From: JANXQG01 sp963719885 | Lineage (GTDB): Bacteria > Planctomycetota > Planctomycetia > Pirellulales > Thermoguttaceae | Assembly (NCBI GenBank): GCA_963719885.1 | Contig: CAVRDP010000035.1 | Location: 62,001 to 126,000, forward strand | Length of the DNA: 64,000 nt | Direction of reading: 5' to 3' | Shown: positions 29,209-39,268 of the stretch, one piece after another | Numbering within the stretch: position 1 is the stretch's first letter | How the letters are laid out: each line of letters opens with the position of its first letter | Notes under the pieces: model-generated | Databases searched by the model: none | What the model was told of the DNA's origin: nothing | What the model saw: only the letters and a program-made list of their open reading frames with translations | Translations under genes and position numbers: made by a program

Positions 29209-29415
29209 GCGAACATCGCCCTTGTTCTCGACGAGGAGATTCGGGACCGAACCGCCCTCGGAGACCTCTTCGACCGTCACCGCGCCTCTGCCAATACCTT
29301 CGTCCGACAAAAGGTACTCGACCGGGCGTTCCACGCCTGCGAAAAGCGGGAATACAGACAAGGTTTCGCAGCGGACCGGCTCGCCAACGCGGACTTCAGG
29401 AAATGCAACAGACAT
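29209..29415 (-). pseudogene. 5' fragment of an ARPP-1-type gene
   Basis: 69 residues matching what I recall of the ARPP-1 domain N-terminus: MSVAFPEVRVGEPVRCETLS, VEYLLSDEGIGRGAVTVEEV, SVPNLLVENKGDVR. Similarity then stops abruptly at the end of the convergent ICMT gene, and the rest of the domain (including its expected GEELxGAKQNR part) is missing. Probably left by a deletion or rearrangement. Confidence 0.6.
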
Positions 29416-29529
29416 GATCGGCCTCCTGGGATAAGAGATTTGCCTGTTATAGGACGCCGGGAAACGGGAAAAGGTTCATTTGTCTCCATCTTAACCGTGG
29501 CTAATCGCGATGACCGTTACGGAGCGGCT

Positions 29530-29868
29530 CTACCAGTGATTGAACATGCGCCGGAGCACGACGGCAATACTTTGGCGATCGCTGGTTCGCAAGTGGCCAA
29601 GGGTGCGATGTATATCGGCCTTTTCGAGGGTCGCCAACTTGTGCAGCCGGGCGTTCGATGGAGCAAGCAAACCCGCACCGCGCCAGTCGATGATGGCAAC
29701 ATCAAAGGGCGCAAGGCTGGAGTGAGTTGTAATCCTCGCAACGAGCAGGCCGTCATCTCCCGTGTCAAGAATAACAAGGGCAGGTCGCAGCTTGGATCCG
29801 GCGCCTGTGGTGAACGGAAATTGTACGAGGACCACGTCGCCGGGCTTATAGAGCGTCATAGATGTCAT
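29530..29868 (-). CDS. MazF/PemK-family toxin
   Basis: 112 residues; an mRNA-cleaving endoribonuclease of type II toxin-antitoxin systems. The MazF core is clear: YKPGDVVLVQFPFTTGAGSK, RPALVILDTGDDGLLVARIT and a C-terminal helical region. It may start at ATG 29868 (MTSMTLYKPG) or 29859. It overlaps the 3' end of the upstream antitoxin gene by 23 bases, implying coupled translation. Confidence 0.88.
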   Translation of the reverse strand: MTSMTLYKPGDVVLVQFPFTTGAGSKLRPALVILDTGDDGLLVARITTHSSLAPFDVAIIDWRGAGLLAPSNARLHKLATLEKADIHRTLGHLRTSDRQSIAVVLRRMFNHW

Positions 29869-30055
29869 CGCCAGACGAATAGCCGGCCAGGAACCGATCG
29901 GTCGTCAGTCGCTTCCAATCCTCGTCTTCAAATGAGTCGCCAACCACGAGCACCACGCGAACACGATCGTCACCCAAAATTTGGGCCGCGATGTCGGGAG
30001 GAAGCTTCAGCGTCCCGTCAGACGGGATCTGGGTTTGAAATTCAAGGACCTTCAT
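29846..30055 (-). CDS. antitoxin partner of MazF
   Basis: 69 residues beginning MKVLEFQTQIPSDGTLKLPP, an AbrB/PemI-like N-terminal beta segment in which the protein is described by its effect (QIPSDGTLKLP). The acidic C-terminus (DSFEDEDWKRLTTDRFLAGY) is typical of a toxin-neutralising tail. It is upstream of and overlaps the MazF gene. ATG 30055 is chosen over an upstream in-frame extension that runs into the adjacent insertion sequence. Confidence 0.78.
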   Translation of the reverse strand: MKVLEFQTQIPSDGTLKLPPDIAAQILGDDRVRVVLVVGDSFEDEDWKRLTTDRFLAGYSSGDDIYDAL

Positions 30056-30110
30056 GATCGAACCTCGAAAATGGGTCTCACGGTTTCCACTGGGCGCCAC
30101 TACGCTAATT

Positions 30111-31788
30111 AGTTTCTGTTGCTGAAGGGGCGTTTTTTTCTTTTGGTTAGTTACGGCAGCCGAGTATTTGCTGCCGGCCGGAGCTATTGTTGTCAAAATA
30201 GGGACACCATGGGTTCTGCGTGAATTGGGTTTCGACTCGTCGGGCCGATTAGCGCATGGGTTCCCTTGCCGTGCCATTCTCCACTGTCGAATTGTTCACA
30301 GCGGCGTGCTCAGCCGGCGGCGTGATCCGCCAGCACGATCAAGTTGTGGCAGAACACGCCCAGGCCCACGGCTGCAGCAAAACTCCTAAATCCTCGAAAG
30401 TAACATCGAACCAAACGAAACGCCCGTTTTAAGCCGGAGATCGTCCCCTCGATCCCCGCCCGAAAGGCATACCAGTGGGCAAGCATCTTGTCGACGAAGT
30501 CCTGCATCCGCGTGGGGATCGCCAGCGTCGCCACTTGCTTGGCCAATTCCTCGAACTTCGCCTTTTCCGGACAGAAGCCCTTGTCCGCCGCCACAACCTC
30601 CGGCCTGTGCGCCAAAGAGTTTCTTGTGCCGCTGGATCACCTCTTCGGTCAACTCGCAGTCGGGCAGTTGCTTCTCATAGACCTCATAATCGGTGATGAA
30701 CTTCTCTTTCGATTCGCACAACAAGACCTTGTGGCCAAATTCCACCGGCTTCTGTCGCTTGCCACGCTTGATCAGCTCCGTGTGTTGCTCGAAGAGACTG
30801 AACACCCGCTCGCTGGCCGGCACAGTTTCTCCCGCCACCTGCGCCCGCCGGGCGTTATGCACGATAGTCTGCATCGACGACAGATAAGCCTTCAGTTCCA
30901 AGGCTACGCCGGCCAGAGCCGTCGTGCCCTGGGTGGTCACAAAAGTGCAGAATTCCCTGGCAATCGCCACGATCCAAGCGGTCCGCTCGATGAGCGTGGC
31001 AAAGGAACTCTTCACCTTCCGCTGGCGAGACTTCGACTTGCTGGGCATGTAGCGGGTAATGTAAAGGTGCAGCCGCTTGATCTTACGGTCATGGAAGCGG
31101 TGCGGGCAACTCTCCGGGGCAATCTCTCTTGCCCGTTTCAACAGCCGCGATGCCACCCGCCAGGTGTCCCAGAGAAGCGACGAGTCCGTGGGATAATGGA
31201 TATTCGATTCCACGGCAGTGGTGTCGGTACGAATGACCTGCGTGCTCACCGCTCCCTGGGCAACGCCGTACTGGCCCAGCAATTCGTTGACCCGTTTCCA
31301 AGTCTGGGGACGGATGGCCAGAAAGCACTTGTCGAGGAAGGTGAAGTCCATCACGGCCTTCTTCCGCATCCGCAGGAAGTCCTGTAGAAACGGATCGCTG
31401 CCGATGCGGATGATCACATTGCGGAAGGGCAGTCCTTCGAGGTGCTGCACAACCAGGGCCCGCAGGATGTTCTCCGATGTGTAATCGCCTTCGCGGCCCT
31501 CCTTGCCACCCTGGGACAGCTTCTGCAGATCCGCATGCACCGCCGAAAGGATGTCGGATTTGGCGTCCAGCACTTGACTAATGGCCCGATATCGGGCACG
31601 ATAATCACGTACGACCTTGGGCAACCCGTCATCCTTCGATTCAAAACTGAGCACGGCTTCCTTTTTCCGACGCATCTTTATCCTCCTCTGGTCTTTCGTG
31701 AAACAATAAACCATGAGGATAAGGGTGCGTCTTTTTTCGTCAAGGCCACCTTGCGAAATTAGCTCGCGCCGCTTCCGCAACAGAAACT
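30111..31788 (-). mobile_element. ISNCY-like insertion sequence
   Basis: Ends AGTTTCTGTTGC(T/G)GAAG in inverted orientation at 30111 and 31788, each flanked by AATT, an apparent 4-base target duplication. It inserted just upstream of the MazF antitoxin gene, so it could have changed that module's promoter. Confidence 0.82.
30310..31675 (-). CDS. ISNCY-type DDE transposase (frame break near 30611)
   Basis: About 455 residues from ATG 31675 (MRRKKEAVLSFESKDDGLPK). Strong family stretches: YTSENILRALVVQHLEGLPF, VIRTDTTAVESNIHYPTDSS (first Asp), PVEFGHKVLLCESKEKFITD, and after the break ADKGFCPEKAKFEELAKQ and RAGIEGTISGLKRAFRLVRC (Glu). The +1 break at GCGC 30609-30612 is repaired by one CG (KLFGAHRPEVV). 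Confidence 0.85.
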
Positions 31789-31875
31789 AATTATACCACG
31801 AAGACGGCTTGCGCCTCGCAGAATTAGGCAAAGCTGTTTGTCCTTTCGTCGCGCCGAATGCCCAACTCTGTGCCG

Positions 31876-33570
31876 TCACTCGGGACGGACCGCTTCGCCT
31901 CCCGCGATGGTCAACATCGCCTGAAACAATTTGGCATCGATGCTGCCGGAGAGAAACCGCACCGAGCCATCGGCAAACGCGGCATTGAACCCAGTCGGAT
32001 GCGCGTGCCCCAACCCGGCCATCGGCTGTTGGGGATCGAACTGCCAGTCCTCGGGCCTGGTCCAGATCACGGCATGATCGTCGTCGGCCTCGACGACCAT
32101 GATCGTGTTCGACGTGCCGTCGATAATGTCCGCCGGCCTACGGCCTTTCTCGCCGTCGAACATCAGCCCCTTGCCGCAGACGGTCAGGTAGTTGGCCATG
32201 CCGGGCCGGGCCGGGCTGCTGGGGTTGGCGTAGACCCTCGGCATGAGCGGAATCAGCTTCATGTTGTGCTCGCTGTCCCACGGCTCGTCCAAATGGAACT
32301 GCTTATAGAGCACGTCTTGCGCGATGTACGGCAGTATATGGACCCGCCAGCTCAGGAGCGGCTTGCCTTGCGCGTCGAAGCTGGCGCGAGCCGGATACGT
32401 GCCGCGGGCGGACACGTCGTTCAGAATCGCCAGGCTGATCTGGTGCAGGTTATTCGCCGATTGGGCACGCCGCCCGGCTTCGCGCGCCGCCTGCACGGCG
32501 GGCAGCAGCAGGCCGACCAGGATGCCGATCACCGCGACCGACGCCATTTGGCTGCTTCCGTGCCCCTTGGTCGAGAGCGAAAGGGTATTGCCTTTGCGCA
32601 CGGGGCGGAGCGTCTCGAACATCCGGCCGTTCACGCGCTGCATGTACTTGGCCGTGGCCTGTTCCACTGGATCGCTGCTGGCCGCCTGCTTGGAAACCTC
32701 GGCCAGGACGGTTTGACGCGCCAGCTTCAAGAGCCGATCGACGAGCTCTTCGAGCTGCTGGGCGGCGGCCTCGTCTTCCGCCCGGACGATGAGCGACATT
32801 TCCGGGTCGCCGCGGAGGTTCGCCCTGACCGCCACGTAATTGACCAGTTCCGGCACCTTCTCCACCCCAGCCAAGGGCGGCGGAATGGGGATCTGCGCCA
32901 GGGGCACGGCAATCACCGGCCGCAGCGGCTCGACCAAGAGGGCCGCCATGAGGTCGGGCGGTTGCGTCGCGCGGGCGAGCATGCGGCTCATCTTGCCTTC
33001 CTTGGGGTTCGCCTGGTTGGCCAGCATCTTGCGGAGCAGATCATCGGTGCCCACGATCAACGTGCGGTCGTCGGCTAGGAAGATGCTCGGGTCCATGGGC
33101 GTCTGGCCCTTGCGGTAGGTCTTGCCCTGCAACTCGGCCTCGGTGGTCCGTGCTTGCAGCGGCATGAGGATTTTTCCGGGGCCCAGCGGGCTTGCCATGT
33201 GCAGCACGACGGCCGCGCCCGGCGGTCCGGCTTGCGGCGGCTCCGCGATCAGAATCGCCTGCTCGATCTCGACGGGGTCGATCCCGAGCTCCTTTTTCCC
33301 CAGCGCCGAAAGAACCTCGATGGGCAGCAGTTCCATCTCCGGCGCAGTCAGAACGCGGCGCGGGAAGGCAACGACCGCCGCCACCGTCTCCGGCGTGACG
33401 TACGCCAGATCCAGCTTCGCGCTGTTGGCCGCCGTCGTTGGCCCTGTCGTGGCCTGCTCTGTCGTAGCCTGCCGGGCAGCAACCGGCTCTTGCGAATGGA
33501 CCATGGATGGCGAGACGGTCATTGTCACGGCCAAGGTCCACGAGATCACGGACTGGTACTTGCGAAACAT
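31876..33570 (-). CDS. DUF1559-domain (PulG-like) secreted protein
   Basis: 564 residues. N-terminal signal (SVISWTLAVTMTVSPSMVHS), then about 330 residues of a mixed domain without a recognised name, then a type-II-pseudopilin-like helix IGILVGLLLPAVQAAREAGR directly before the DUF1559 domain (SANNLHQISLAILND, LSWRVHILPYIAQDVLYKQF, FNAAFADGSVRFLSGSID). DUF1559 is hugely expanded in planctomycetes. Here the pilin-like helix is internal rather than N-terminal, so the protein is unlikely to be processed as a normal pilin. No frame break. Confidence 0.88.
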   Translation of the reverse strand: MFRKYQSVISWTLAVTMTVSPSMVHSQEPVAARQATTEQATTGPTTAANSAKLDLAYVTPETVAAVVAFPRRVLTAPEMELLPIEVLSALGKKELGIDPVEIEQAILIAEPPQAGPPGAAVVLHMASPLGPGKILMPLQARTTEAELQGKTYRKGQTPMDPSIFLADDRTLIVGTDDLLRKMLANQANPKEGKMSRMLARATQPPDLMAALLVEPLRPVIAVPLAQIPIPPPLAGVEKVPELVNYVAVRANLRGDPEMSLIVRAEDEAAAQQLEELVDRLLKLARQTVLAEVSKQAASSDPVEQATAKYMQRVNGRMFETLRPVRKGNTLSLSTKGHGSSQMASVAVIGILVGLLLPAVQAAREAGRRAQSANNLHQISLAILNDVSARGTYPARASFDAQGKPLLSWRVHILPYIAQDVLYKQFHLDEPWDSEHNMKLIPLMPRVYANPSSPARPGMANYLTVCGKGLMFDGEKGRRPADIIDGTSNTIMVVEADDDHAVIWTRPEDWQFDPQQPMAGLGHAHPTGFNAAFADGSVRFLSGSIDAKLFQAMLTIAGGEAVRPE

Positions 33571-33838
33571 GACTTTCCTCCCTCGATGAACGCGATTCAG
33601 AACTCTTCGTCCTGACGGTTGCCGCCTAATGGCAGCAAATCCCCCGGCAGTATGACCGCGAGTCTACCACTTTGACCGCTGAAGTCAAGCTGCCCGCGGT
33701 GCCCATGAAAGTCTCGGAAGGCAACCCCGGCGGGGCATTCGAACAGAGTCATCGGGCAGGTTGAAGACAGCGCGGCCGAGTATCGTGTATACTCTCTGCT
33801 GCCGGTGTTTCATCCGTCATCCTTGCTTCTGCCATCCC

Positions 33839-34369
33839 GTGGCCAATCGCGACAACCATTACGAAGCGGCGTTCGAAGAGTACCTCCGCAGTCGCGGCGT
33901 GCCGTACGTGGCGGTCGACGAGGCGAAACGGAGCGTGCTGAGTGATGGCGCCTCGATCAAAAGCCTCGACTTCATCGTTTCCAGCCCGGGCCAGATCCGT
34001 TGGCTAGTCGACGTGAAGGGAAGGAGATTTCCCAGCGGCGACATCCAGAAGCAGTACTGGAAGAACTGGTCGACGCGGGACGACCTGGTGAGCCTGGCCC
34101 AATGGGAGCGGCTGTTCGGCCAGGGTTTCTGCGGTCTGTTCGTCTTCGCCTATAACATCTTGGGCAGCCGGGCCCCGCTGCCTTACGAGCAGCTTTTCGA
34201 GTTCCGCAATAATCTCTACGCCTTCGTCGCCGTGCGGCTCATGGACTACGCCGGCCACGCCCGGCCAATCTCGGCCAAGTGGGACACGCTGGCCATGCCG
34301 GCCGCCGACTTCCGCCGCCTGGCCCGGCCGCTGGATGAATTGCTGGGACTGGCGGCGAAGAAGGCGTAG
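33839..34369 (+). CDS. HYExAFE-family protein
   Basis: 176 residues from GTG 33839 (VANRDNHYEAAFEEYLRSRG). The motif NHYEAAFE defines the planctomycete HYExAFE family; WLVDVKGRRFPSG resembles the Asp...(Asp/Glu)-x-Lys core of PD-(D/E)xK nucleases, so a nuclease-like fold is possible (inference). An in-frame TTG at 33761 would add 26 Cys-rich residues without conservation. Function unknown. Confidence 0.75.
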   Translation: MANRDNHYEAAFEEYLRSRGVPYVAVDEAKRSVLSDGASIKSLDFIVSSPGQIRWLVDVKGRRFPSGDIQKQYWKNWSTRDDLVSLAQWERLFGQGFCGLFVFAYNILGSRAPLPYEQLFEFRNNLYAFVAVRLMDYAGHARPISAKWDTLAMPAADFRRLARPLDELLGLAAKKA

Positions 34370-34420
34370 CGAAGACTTTTACAGGAAAATGGAGCACAGC
34401 AATATGAAAATCGAGGAGGA

Positions 34421-34500
34421 AGATTGGAAACCACGAATCACACGAAATGGTTCTTACGTGTGTGCTTTCATTCTTTCGTGTAGTTCGTGGTTCTTCTCCT
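34421..34500. repeat. ACCACGAA/TTCGTGGT intergenic repeat, copy 2
   Basis: AAACCACGAATCACACGAAA and its near complement ending in TTCGTGTAGTTCGTGGTT, in the gap between convergent genes; may act as a bidirectional terminator. Confidence 0.75.
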
Positions 34501-34556
34501 CGTGTGTGTTTGCAAGCATATTTCTGTCCTCCATTTTTTCTGTAATAGGTTCGCAT

Positions 34557-35159
34557 CTAAGTTTTTTTCCGCGTGAACCTCACCAGGACGATCACTGCCA
34601 CAATAACAATCGCCACGATCAACGCACTGCGGCCGATCCAATGCTCGACCTCGCGCCAACTCTTGCCGGCCAAGTAACCAATCGAGACCGACCCGGCCGC
34701 CCACGCCACTCCACCGAGGATGTTGAAGAACAGAAAGCGCAGGTAGTTCAGCCGCGCGGCCCCGGCGAAGAAGGGGACCAGGATGCGGAAGAAGGCAGAG
34801 AAGCGGGCGAGAAAGACCGTCTTGCCGCCATGCCGGCGGAAGAAGTCTTCGATCCGTTGCCAATGCTCTTCGCGCAGCCCCAGCCGGCGGCCATAACGCA
34901 AGAACCATGGTTTCTGCAAGAGCCGGCCCAATTCATAGCCGATGCTGTCGCCGAGGACCGCGGCCACGGCCACCAGGGGAATAAGCAGTTTCAGGTCGAG
35001 CACGCCCTGCGACGCCAGAAAGCCGCCCAGGAAGACGAGGGCTTCGCTGGGCATGAAAAAGCCCAGGAAGGCGGCCGACTCCAGCGACACGACCAAAAAA
35101 ATCGCCAAGTAGGCCCAAGGCCCGATTCCGCTTACCCAGGCGACGAGTTGCTCGAACAC
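34557..35159 (-). CDS. DedA-family (VTT-domain) membrane protein
   Basis: 200 residues. DedA proteins act in membrane lipid recycling, including undecaprenyl-phosphate or phospholipid flipping. Motifs: SLESAAFLGFFMPSEALVFL, GDSIGYELGRLLQKPWFLRY, and FLARFSAFFRILVPFFAGAA with conserved Arg, then three more hydrophobic helices and a basic tail. Normal length; single gene facing HYExAFE. Confidence 0.92.
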   Translation of the reverse strand: MFEQLVAWVSGIGPWAYLAIFLVVSLESAAFLGFFMPSEALVFLGGFLASQGVLDLKLLIPLVAVAAVLGDSIGYELGRLLQKPWFLRYGRRLGLREEHWQRIEDFFRRHGGKTVFLARFSAFFRILVPFFAGAARLNYLRFLFFNILGGVAWAAGSVSIGYLAGKSWREVEHWIGRSALIVAIVIVAVIVLVRFTRKKT

Positions 35160-35176
35160 TTTAGGTTGCCACCTCC

Positions 35177-35272
35177 AACGTGATCATCACGCTCCGCCGT
35201 GATAGAAGAACATCACGGCGGAGGGTGATGATCACGTTTGGCGGACGGCACAGGGACTGTGCCTGCTACTTT
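35177..35272. repeat. two adjacent intergenic hairpins
   Basis: First, AACGTGATCATCACGCTCCG with its complement (35177-35238). Second, GGCGGACGGCACAGGGACTG to GTGCCTGCTACTTT (35239-35272), a relative of the arm split by the insertion sequence at 25 kb but with CACAG/CTGTG in place of CACAC/GTGTG. They separate dedA and macB, both transcribed leftward. Confidence 0.78.
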
Positions 35273-37708
35273 ATTCATACCGCAAGGCTTCGATGGGATC
35301 GAGTCGCGAGGCCTTCCAGGCGGGATAGAAGCCGAAAATGATGCCCACGGCGGCCGATACGAGGACCGCGACGGTGATAATCGGGAGCGAGTGCTTGGTC
35401 GGCCAATGTTGGAGGTTGCGGACCAGGAACGAAGCGAATAGCCCCAGGAGGATGCCGACCCCGCCACCGACCAGGCAAAGCACGACGGCTTCCACAAGGA
35501 ACTGCTTGAGGATGTGGTAGCTGCGGGCGCCGACGGCCATCCGCAGGCCGATTTCCCGCGTCCGTTCCGTCACCGAGACGAGCATGATGTTCATGATGCC
35601 CACTCCGCCCACGACCAGCGAGATGGCAGCCACGATCATCAGCAGGATGCCAATCATGGTGGAAGTCGAGGAAAACATCTTGGTGATTTCGGTCATGTCA
35701 CGGATGTTGAAGTCGTCGTGGGTGTCGTCGTCGTCGCTGGTGTTCTTGATGTGGTGCCGCTCGCGGAGAAGACTCTTGATTTCCCGGATACACTCCGGAA
35801 TCTGATCGGTGGAGGCCGCCTTCACAAGGATATTGTCGACGGTCACCAGGCGGACGGACTGCGGGGTGTCGGCCTGCTCGACGTCCGAGACCGAAGCGTA
35901 GAGGGCCGTGGAGTTCGGATAGAGGTTGCTGAGGCTATTGATCGAGGAGGCCGGGGCCTGGCTCTCTGTGGGGTTCGCACTGGCCACGGCGTTGGCCGAC
36001 ACGGAACTGAGGCGGAACTTGATCGTTGTCCAGGGGGCCACGACGATGTCGTCCTGGTCGCGGCCCACCATGTTGGCGCCCTTGGAAGACAAGACGCCGA
36101 TGACCCGGAAAGCGACGTTGTTAATACGCAAATCCCTGCCCACGGGCGATTCGTTGTCAAAAACCTCGCGCTTGATCGTGGTGCCCACCATGCAGACTTT
36201 ATTGGCATTGAGCACGTCGCGGTCGGAAAAGACTTCGCCTTCCTCCATTTCCGTCCAGTCGCGGACGTTGAGGTAATTGGGCGTGGTACCGACGACGGAC
36301 TGGGTCTTCCAGTTGGTTCGGCCGTAGACCAATTGGGCCGACGTCTGCACCTGGGGTGCGAAATCGCTGATCGCCGGGCACTGCTGGGCCAACTGTTCGC
36401 CGTCCTCCGGCGTCAGCGTGGGCCGGCTGCCGGCGCCCAACTGACGCCACCGCTCATCGCCGCGCCGGGTAGGACGAGAACATTGTTGACGCCCATGCTG
36501 GCGATCGATTTCTGGACGGCTGCTTTCGAGCCCTCGCCGATCTCAGTCATGGCGATCACGGCCCCCACGCCGATGATCACGCCCAGGGCCGTGAGCGCCG
36601 AGCGCATCTTGTTCCGCCGCAAGGCCCCCAGGGCAGTCCGCCAAGTGGGCGGGATAAGCATTGGCAGGCCGAAAACCTGCGGACGCTTCTCGGCATCGCC
36701 ATACAGCGACTTGGCCGGGGCAACTTGCACGGCAGATTCTTGCGCGACAGGCTGCACCACGATGACCTGTTCCGCCGGTGCCCGCACTGCGGCAACTGCC
36801 GGTGGCGCTTCTACCACGGCCGGAGCAACAGCCGACGCGCCGCTGGTCACGGGCGCCGTGGGGCTCGAAAGCATCATGGCGGGACGTGATGAGTACGCCG
36901 CAGCCGCCGAGCCATTGGTGACGGGCGCCGCGTGCCCATTGCCATTACAGGATCCGTTGCCGCCGGGTCGCTCGTCGATCAGGATCGCGGGCGTGCCGTG
37001 TTCCATGTCGGAAGCCACGCTCTCCCGGCGGTCATCCCCTTCCACCAGGCCGTCGCCGAGGCGTATCGTGCGGTGGGCAAAGGCGGCCACCTTGGGATCG
37101 TGCGTAACGAGAATCACGGTAATCCCGTCGGCGTTGAGCTGCTGGAACATCCGTAAGATTTCCACGCTGGTGTGCGAATCGAGGTTGCCGGTCGGCTCGT
37201 CGGCCAGCAGCAAGGCCGGGCGATTCACGAGCGACCGCGCGATGGCCACCCGCTGTTGCTGACCGCCGGACATCTGCGAAGGCTCGTGGTCGGTGCGGTC
37301 GGCCAGCCCGACGCGATCCAGCAGCACGTGGGCCAGGCGCAGCGACTCGGCGCTATGAGGCCGCTGCGGGGAGTAGTCCAAAGGCATGATCACTTGCTGC
37401 ACCGCGCTGGTCCGCGGCAGCAGATTAAAGCTTTGGAAGACGAAGCCCAGTTTGGCCGTGCGGACCAGTGCCCGCTGATTGGGCGTGAACTGGCTCATCT
37501 CCTGGCCGTCGAGCCAGTATTCGCCGGAACTCGGGCGGTCGAGGCAACCGAGGATATTCATGAGCGTCGTCTTGCCGGAGCCCGAGGCCCCCATCAGGGC
37601 TACCATTTCGCCGCGCTCGATGGTCAGCGAGATGCCCTTGAGCACGGGAACGTCGATCTCGCCCAAGTGATAGGTCTTGGTGATGTCTTCCAGGCGAATG
37701 AGTTCCAT
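35271..37708 (-). CDS. macB: MacB-type ABC transporter, ATPase fused to permease (frame break near 36436)
   Basis: About 812 residues. The ATPase has Walker A LMGASGSGKTTLMNILG, signature MSGGQQQRVAIARSL and Walker B LLLADEPTGNLD. A Pro/Ala/Val-rich linker of about 100 residues is longer than usual. The permease half starts TALGALRRNKMRSALTALGV, continues with a periplasmic domain, and ends with three helices (SVTERTREIGLRMAVGARSY). The +2 break near 36436 fits one lost G (SGGVSWGAGSRPTLTPEDGE). Macrolide-type efflux or export of peptides or lipids is typical; the substrate is unknown. It lies six bases behind macA. Confidence 0.88.
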
Positions 37709-37714
37709 AATAGC

Positions 37715-39268
37715 CTACTTGGAGCTGCCCGTGTCCTTGGGTTTGTTGAGGTTGCGGCGCAGCAGCTTGGGCATGAAGGGATTGGTCGTATCGTTGTCGG
37801 CGTCGCTGGCGATGTTCTCGCCGATGACGACCTCCATGCCCTCGCTGACGTCTTTGCCTTTGACCTCGGTCATCGTGCCATCGGTGGCGATAATCCTCAC
37901 CGGGACCGGCCGGACGAAATTGCCGTCGGCGATCCACAGGCGGCCGGACTCATGATGCTCCTTGTGGGCCTTGGCCTCTTGCGGCGAAATCGGACGGCCC
38001 GGCGGCTCATGTCCGCCGGCGATGGACTTTGGTCCTTGCTTTGCCGCAGGCTCGGCCGGTTTGCCATTATTTGCGGCATTCTTTTCCGTGCGGGCTTTCC
38101 AGTCCTCCGGCTTCAACCCGGTTGCGGTGCCTGGCGGAAGTTGCCAGCGTGGAATCTGGCTTGGATTGCTCCGCACTTTGCGCGCTGGATACTGAGTCGT
38201 GGGCGCCGTCTTTCGCCGCCCCGTCCTTCTTGTCGCTGGACCGTTTCGACTTCTCGCCGCGATTATTCATGGCCTCCAGGGTCTCGGCGCGGATGTCAGG
38301 AGCGATCTGCTTGGGCCGCGGTTTCCAACGCAAGGCCGCGTTGGGCACCTTCAAGACGTCTTCGTGGCGTTCGATTTCGAACTTCAGGCTGGCCGTCATA
38401 TAGGGGAGCAGTTTCATGTCCTTGTTTTCCGTCGTCACGACGACAGTGTAGGTGACCACGTTCTGGGTCATGGTGGCATTGAGGCGGACTTGCTGCACTT
38501 CGCCGACGAAGGTCTCGTTGGGGTAGGCGTCGACGGTAAAGTGTACTTTCAGGCTGGGATGGATGCGGCCGATGTCGGCCTCGTTGACCGATGCCCAGAC
38601 CTGGATCCGGCTCAAGTCCTTGGCCAGGAGAAAGAGACTGGAGGCGCTCAAGGAGGAAACGACCGTTTGCCCCACGTTGACGCGGCGGTCAACGATCGTG
38701 CCTTTCACCGGCGACTTGATGTCGCAGTAGCCGAGATTGATCTGGGCCTGCCGCAGCGAGGCCTGGGTTTGCTTGATGGCCGCCTCCTCGACGCCGACGG
38801 TAGCCTTGGCCACTTGGCAGGCCGCGAAGTCGGTGTCATATTGGTTGGTGCAAGCGCGCCCTTCGTCTGCCGCAACAGCACATCGCGATTCAAGTTGGCT
38901 TCCGCCAAGGCCAAATTGGCCTTCCCCAGATTCAGGGTTGCGCTGGCACTATTGACTAAGGCCTGGTTCTGATCGACCGTCGCCTGGTAGATCGTGGGAT
39001 CGATTTCGGCCAGCACGGTGTCCTTTTCGACATTCGAACCGTAATCGGCTTTCAATTCCGTGATCAGGCCGTTCACCTGGGACCCGATGTCGACGACTTG
39101 CTCCGGTTCGACGGTCCCCGTGGCCTCGATCGTGGGCAGCATGTTGCCGCGCTCGACTTGGGCCGTGCGGAAGTTGGCGGTGCTCTCGCTGTGGTAGTAC
39201 TTGAAGTAATAGACGGCTGCTAGCCCAACCAGGCCGAGGAAGATTGCGGTGGAAAGAATGGTTCTCAT
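37715..39268 (-). CDS. macA: MacA-type periplasmic adaptor (two frame breaks)
   Basis: About 518 residues. An N-terminal membrane anchor (TAIFLGLVGLAAVYYFKYYH), then lipoyl half MLPTIEATGTVEPEQVVDIG, a coiled-coil hairpin, the second half LGYCDIKSPVKGTIVDRRVN and a barrel domain. The C-terminal part is extended with Lys/Ala/Pro-rich linkers and ends DVSEGMEVVIGENIASDADN. Breaks: near 38850 (+2, one lost base; TNQYDTDFAACQVAKATVG) and near 38172 (+1, one lost CG). The ATG overlaps the marR stop by four bases. Confidence 0.86.

Noticed and set aside
30200..30215. GGACACCATGGG as a further hairpin family copy
   Set aside because: It has only a few matching bases and no GTAC core or right arm.
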